NCBI GenBank assembly: GCA_009885845.1 | Contig: VFJW01000107.1 | Span: 1 to 33,661, forward strand | Direction of reading: 5' to 3' | DNA from: Geobacter sp. | GTDB taxonomy: Bacteria; Desulfobacterota; Desulfuromonadia; Geobacterales; Pseudopelobacteraceae | DNA length: 33,661 bases | In this document: in pieces, positions 31,596 through 33,661 of the stretch | Numbering within the stretch: the first letter of the stretch is position 1 | How the letters are laid out: every line of letters starts with the position of its first letter | The notes under the pieces: generated by a model | What the model saw: the letters and a program-made list of their open reading frames with translations, nothing else | The model's database searches: none | Told to the model about the DNA's origin: nothing | Made by a program: the position numbers and the translations under genes

Positions 31596-31837
31596 TTGTA
31601 TGCCTCGGCAAGATAATCGTCATGTCTGGCAGACAAGTCACCGTTTCCGGAGCGGAACTGCCCGCTTGCGGCCAGCGCCCGTTGCCTGCGTTCCTGAATG
31701 TTCCCCGAATCAGATGACGCTGTGAACATATCAACCGCCCTTCGTATCAGCTCCGCCATCGAGGTGTGTTGCAGCGCGGCAAGCTGCTTAAGGACGGACA
31801 CCTGTTGCTCGGGCAGTTGAATTTGAGTTCTGATCAT
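31592..31837 (-). CDS. vapB: Ribbon-helix-helix antitoxin partner of VapC
   Basis: 81 aa from the ATG at 31837, chosen for GGAGGCACGAC upstream; an upstream in-frame start at 31879 has no such site. Residues 1-40 form a CopG/MetJ-type ribbon-helix-helix (RTQIQLPEQQVSVLKQLAAL, then HTSMAELIRRAVDMF). The C-terminal half is charged and presumably disordered, binding the toxin. The gene overlaps vapC by 4 bases. An imperfect dyad upstream (31853-31876) is a likely self-regulated operator. Confidence 0.88.
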   Translation of the reverse strand: MIRTQIQLPEQQVSVLKQLAALQHTSMAELIRRAVDMFTASSDSGNIQERRQRALAASGQFRSGNGDLSARHDDYLAEAYK

Positions 31838-31852
31838 GTCGTGCCTCCAGTG

Positions 31853-31876
31853 ATTACACTTCTTGTTAAGTGATAA
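31853..31876 (-). promoter_or_regulatory. Putative vapBC operator
   Basis: ATTACACTT (31853-31861) and AAGTGATAA (31868-31876) form an imperfect dyad (six of nine bases matched) about 16 bases upstream of the antitoxin ATG, overlapping the likely promoter. Confidence 0.4.
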
Positions 31877-32023
31877 CACAATGCGGGGGGAAACGTCAAA
31901 GAGAAAGGATCTATTATTCCGATTTGCGTATCCGTATTTTTAAATCAGATTTATTATATTGCCAGCGCCATCGAAACTCGTTACATCTTTTAAAGACTTC
32001 TAAATTCTTTTTGAGGAGCTACT

Positions 32024-32332
32024 GTGAAAGCCGGAGAATTAGCCAGACGACTAAAATTGCCAAATCCACCGACTGTTATTGATGTCCGGAGCGACTACGA
32101 GTATAAGGGTGGACATATTCCCGGAGCCATTCATGCGCCGAACTGGAAAATAATATTTAAAATCGCAAAGCTGCCGGATGACAAAACCGCCGAATTGGTG
32201 GTTACCTGCGAACAGGGTCCTCGTGCCCAAATGGCGTACAAGATTCTTACCGCCTTCGGATACCTGAATGTGACACTCCTTGACGGACATATGCTGCAAT
32301 GGCGCAAGGCAGCCCGTATTATCGAAAAATAG
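32024..32332 (+). CDS. Single-domain rhodanese
   Basis: 102 aa from a GTG at 32024, with GAGGAG about eight bases upstream. It has the rhodanese fold markers TVIDVRSDYEYKGGHIPGAI near residue 17 and the catalytic loop VTCEQGPRAQ, where the cysteine (near 64) would carry persulfide. The loop length suits sulfur transfer rather than a phosphatase. Rhodaneses of this size move sulfane sulfur to acceptors such as cyanide, thiols or biosynthetic enzymes. The MoxR-like gene follows about 110 bases downstream; shared transcription is possible but not shown. Its acceptor is unknown. Confidence 0.9.
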   Translation: MKAGELARRLKLPNPPTVIDVRSDYEYKGGHIPGAIHAPNWKIIFKIAKLPDDKTAELVVTCEQGPRAQMAYKILTAFGYLNVTLLDGHMLQWRKAARIIEK

Positions 32333-32441
32333 AAATGCAGAGATGCTTTGGGAGGCAGATAATTTATTCTCACCCACCGCTCTATCGAACAAAATCACCA
32401 TGCACATGACTGAACATCATGCCCGACCCAGGAGAGTACCA

Positions 32442-33281
32442 ATGAAATTTACCGGAACTGATTCGTATATTGCTACTGATGATCTGATGCTGGCGGTCAA
32501 TTCCGCCATCGTACTCGAACGTCCCCTGTTGATAAAAGGGGAGCCGGGCACGGGAAAGACCATGCTGGCCGAAGAGGTGGCGCGGGCTCTTGGCAAGCCG
32601 CTCTTTCAGTGGCACATCAAGTCCTCCACCAAGGCGCAACAGGGGCTGTACGAATATGATGCGGTTTCCCGGCTGCGCGACTCCCAGTTGGGAGATCCCC
32701 GGGTGCACGCTATCTCCAACTACATCGTTAAGGGGAAGCTGTGGGAGGCCTTCGATTCCGACTGTCAGGCAGTTGTTCTCATCGACGAAGTCGACAAGGC
32801 TGATATCGAGTTTCCCAACGACCTGCTGCGCGAGCTCGATCGTATGGAATTTTATGTCTACGAAACACAGCAGGTAGTGCAGGCCAAACACCGCCCCATA
32901 ATCATTATTACCAGCAACAATGAAAAAGAACTTCCCGATGCCTTCCTGCGGCGCTGCTTTTTCCACTTCATCCGCTTTCCTGACCGGGAAACCCTCGAGC
33001 AGATCGTTGCGGTTCACTATCCCGATATTCAGTCCTCCCTGGTGAGAGAGGCATTGGAGGTCTTTCTGGGAGTCAGGGATATACCGGGATTGAAGAAAAA
33101 ACCATCGACCTCCGAACTGCTTGACTGGCTGAAAATCCTCCTTGCGGAAAAAATCGGGCCGGAGCATTTGAAAAACAGCCGCACCGCGCGACAGATTCCT
33201 CCTCTGCACGGTGCCCTGCTCAAAAACGAACTTGATCTGCTTCTCTTTGGTTCATCACGGCGTTCTGCGGCCGGTTACTGA
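32442..33281 (+). CDS. MoxR-family AAA+ ATPase
   Basis: 279 aa from the ATG at 32442, preceded by AGGAGAG; longer frames upstream lack support. Walker A is IKGEPGTGKTMLAEE (about 32-46), Walker B is AVVLIDEVDKADIEFPNDLL, and the sensor 1 and arginine-finger regions appear as IIIITSNNEKELPDAFLRRC. MoxR-type ATPases remodel or insert cofactors into partner proteins, often with a VWA protein. The next gene, 9 bases away, is such a partner. Its client is not visible in this window. Confidence 0.9.
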   Translation: MKFTGTDSYIATDDLMLAVNSAIVLERPLLIKGEPGTGKTMLAEEVARALGKPLFQWHIKSSTKAQQGLYEYDAVSRLRDSQLGDPRVHAISNYIVKGKLWEAFDSDCQAVVLIDEVDKADIEFPNDLLRELDRMEFYVYETQQVVQAKHRPIIIITSNNEKELPDAFLRRCFFHFIRFPDRETLEQIVAVHYPDIQSSLVREALEVFLGVRDIPGLKKKPSTSELLDWLKILLAEKIGPEHLKNSRTARQIPPLHGALLKNELDLLLFGSSRRSAAGY

Positions 33282-33290
33282 GGCCCGTCG

Positions 33291-33661
33291 ATGTTGACTG
33301 ATTTTTTTCAGCAGCTGCGCAAAGCCGGTATTCCGGTCAGTATCATGGAATTTCTCACGCTGCTTGAAGCCATGCAGAAGCATCTGGCCTTCGGCAGTGC
33401 CGAGAATTTTTATTATCTGGCGCGGCTCTGCATGGTGAAGGATGAGACCCATTTCGACAAGTTTGACCGGGTTTTCATGGAGTATTTCAAGGGGATGACT
33501 GTTTCAGTTGAAGACCTGAATCAGGAGATTCCCGAGGAGTGGCTGCGCAAACTGGCGGAGCGTTTTCTCACCGAAGAAGAAAAACAGCAGATTCAGGCCA
33601 TGGGGGGCCTGGATAAACTGATGGAAACTCTGAAAAAACGTCTTGAAGAGCAGAAGGAGCG
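33291..33661 (+). CDS. CoxE-like/VWA-family protein, N-terminal part (runs off the window)
   Basis: From the ATG at 33291 the frame stays open to the window edge (123 codons). The N-terminus reads MLTDFFQQLRKAGIPVSIME, then FLTLLEAMQKHLAF, YYLARLCMVKDETHFDKFDR and VFMEYFKGM, the start of CoxE-like VWA-containing proteins that pair with MoxR ATPases. The VWA metal-site motif lies beyond the window. It follows the MoxR gene by 9 bases, the usual arrangement. Confidence 0.8.
   Translation, partial: MLTDFFQQLRKAGIPVSIMEFLTLLEAMQKHLAFGSAENFYYLARLCMVKDETHFDKFDRVFMEYFKGMTVSVEDLNQEIPEEWLRKLAERFLTEEEKQQIQAMGGLDKLMETLKKRLEEQKE

Noticed and set aside
32382-33209. A 275-codon minus-strand frame opposite the MoxR ATPase.
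   Set aside because: It has no motif and lies exactly opposite a complete AAA+ gene.

Overview
The window looks like the chromosome of a Geobacter-type deltaproteobacterium (Desulfuromonadota). The signs are a futalosine-route menaquinone enzyme (MqnE), a selenocysteine formate dehydrogenase with its own selA-selB-selC genes, a di-heme cytochrome c peroxidase, a PilT-type motor, and multidomain signalling proteins ending in DUF4388/PATAN or HD-GYP domains. This assignment is inferred from gene content and protein style, not from a marker gene.

Layout. 0-4.4 kb holds housekeeping genes: the tail of a cold-shock gene, yggT, a small membrane protein, fabH, and a menaquinone operon on the minus strand (mqnE followed by a CheR-like methyltransferase whose 5' end carries a palindromic repeat). 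4.4-5.6 kb is debris around the selenocysteine tRNA gene selC: a scrap of a BrnA-type antitoxin, a short triple repeat and a decayed GGDEF gene. 5.6-12.3 kb holds a ferritin-like protein, a large hybrid sensor kinase whose phospho-acceptor histidine is replaced by serine, and a two-gene HEAT-repeat/HD-GYP operon. 12.4-22.6 kb is the selenium block: selA-selB on the plus strand face a minus-strand run encoding formate dehydrogenase (Sec), its iron-sulfur subunit, an NrfD-type membrane subunit, a DsbA-like thiol oxidoreductase that reads through a UGA at its catalytic cysteine, and a di-heme peroxidase. 22.9-25.4 kb has two tiny ORFs, a deletion scar joining transporter and kinase fragments, mobB, and a YgbA-family/ferredoxin pair behind a CRP/FNR-type site. 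25.4-28.3 kb is a pilus-motor operon: pilT-like, a cyclic-nucleotide-binding protein with an Hfq/Sm-like C-terminus, a macro domain protein and an orphan BrnA-type antitoxin. 28.6-31.9 kb is accessory: an XRE regulator divergent from a PKD-repeat lipoprotein, a broken istB, an XRE fragment and a VapBC-type pair. 32-33.7 kb has a rhodanese, a MoxR-type AAA ATPase and the start of a CoxE/VWA-type gene that runs off the window.

How the genes fit. selC, selA and selB supply Sec decoding, and MobB serves the molybdenum cofactor. Both support the Tat-exported formate dehydrogenase, whose electrons should pass through the NrfD subunit to menaquinone (made with MqnE). The Sec thiol oxidoreductase and the peroxidase at the end of the same run suggest a periplasmic formate-to-peroxide or redox-maintenance module; this is inference. 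The strongest leads are the second selenoprotein, the CNMP-Hfq-like fusion next to the pilus motor, and the histidine-less hybrid kinase.
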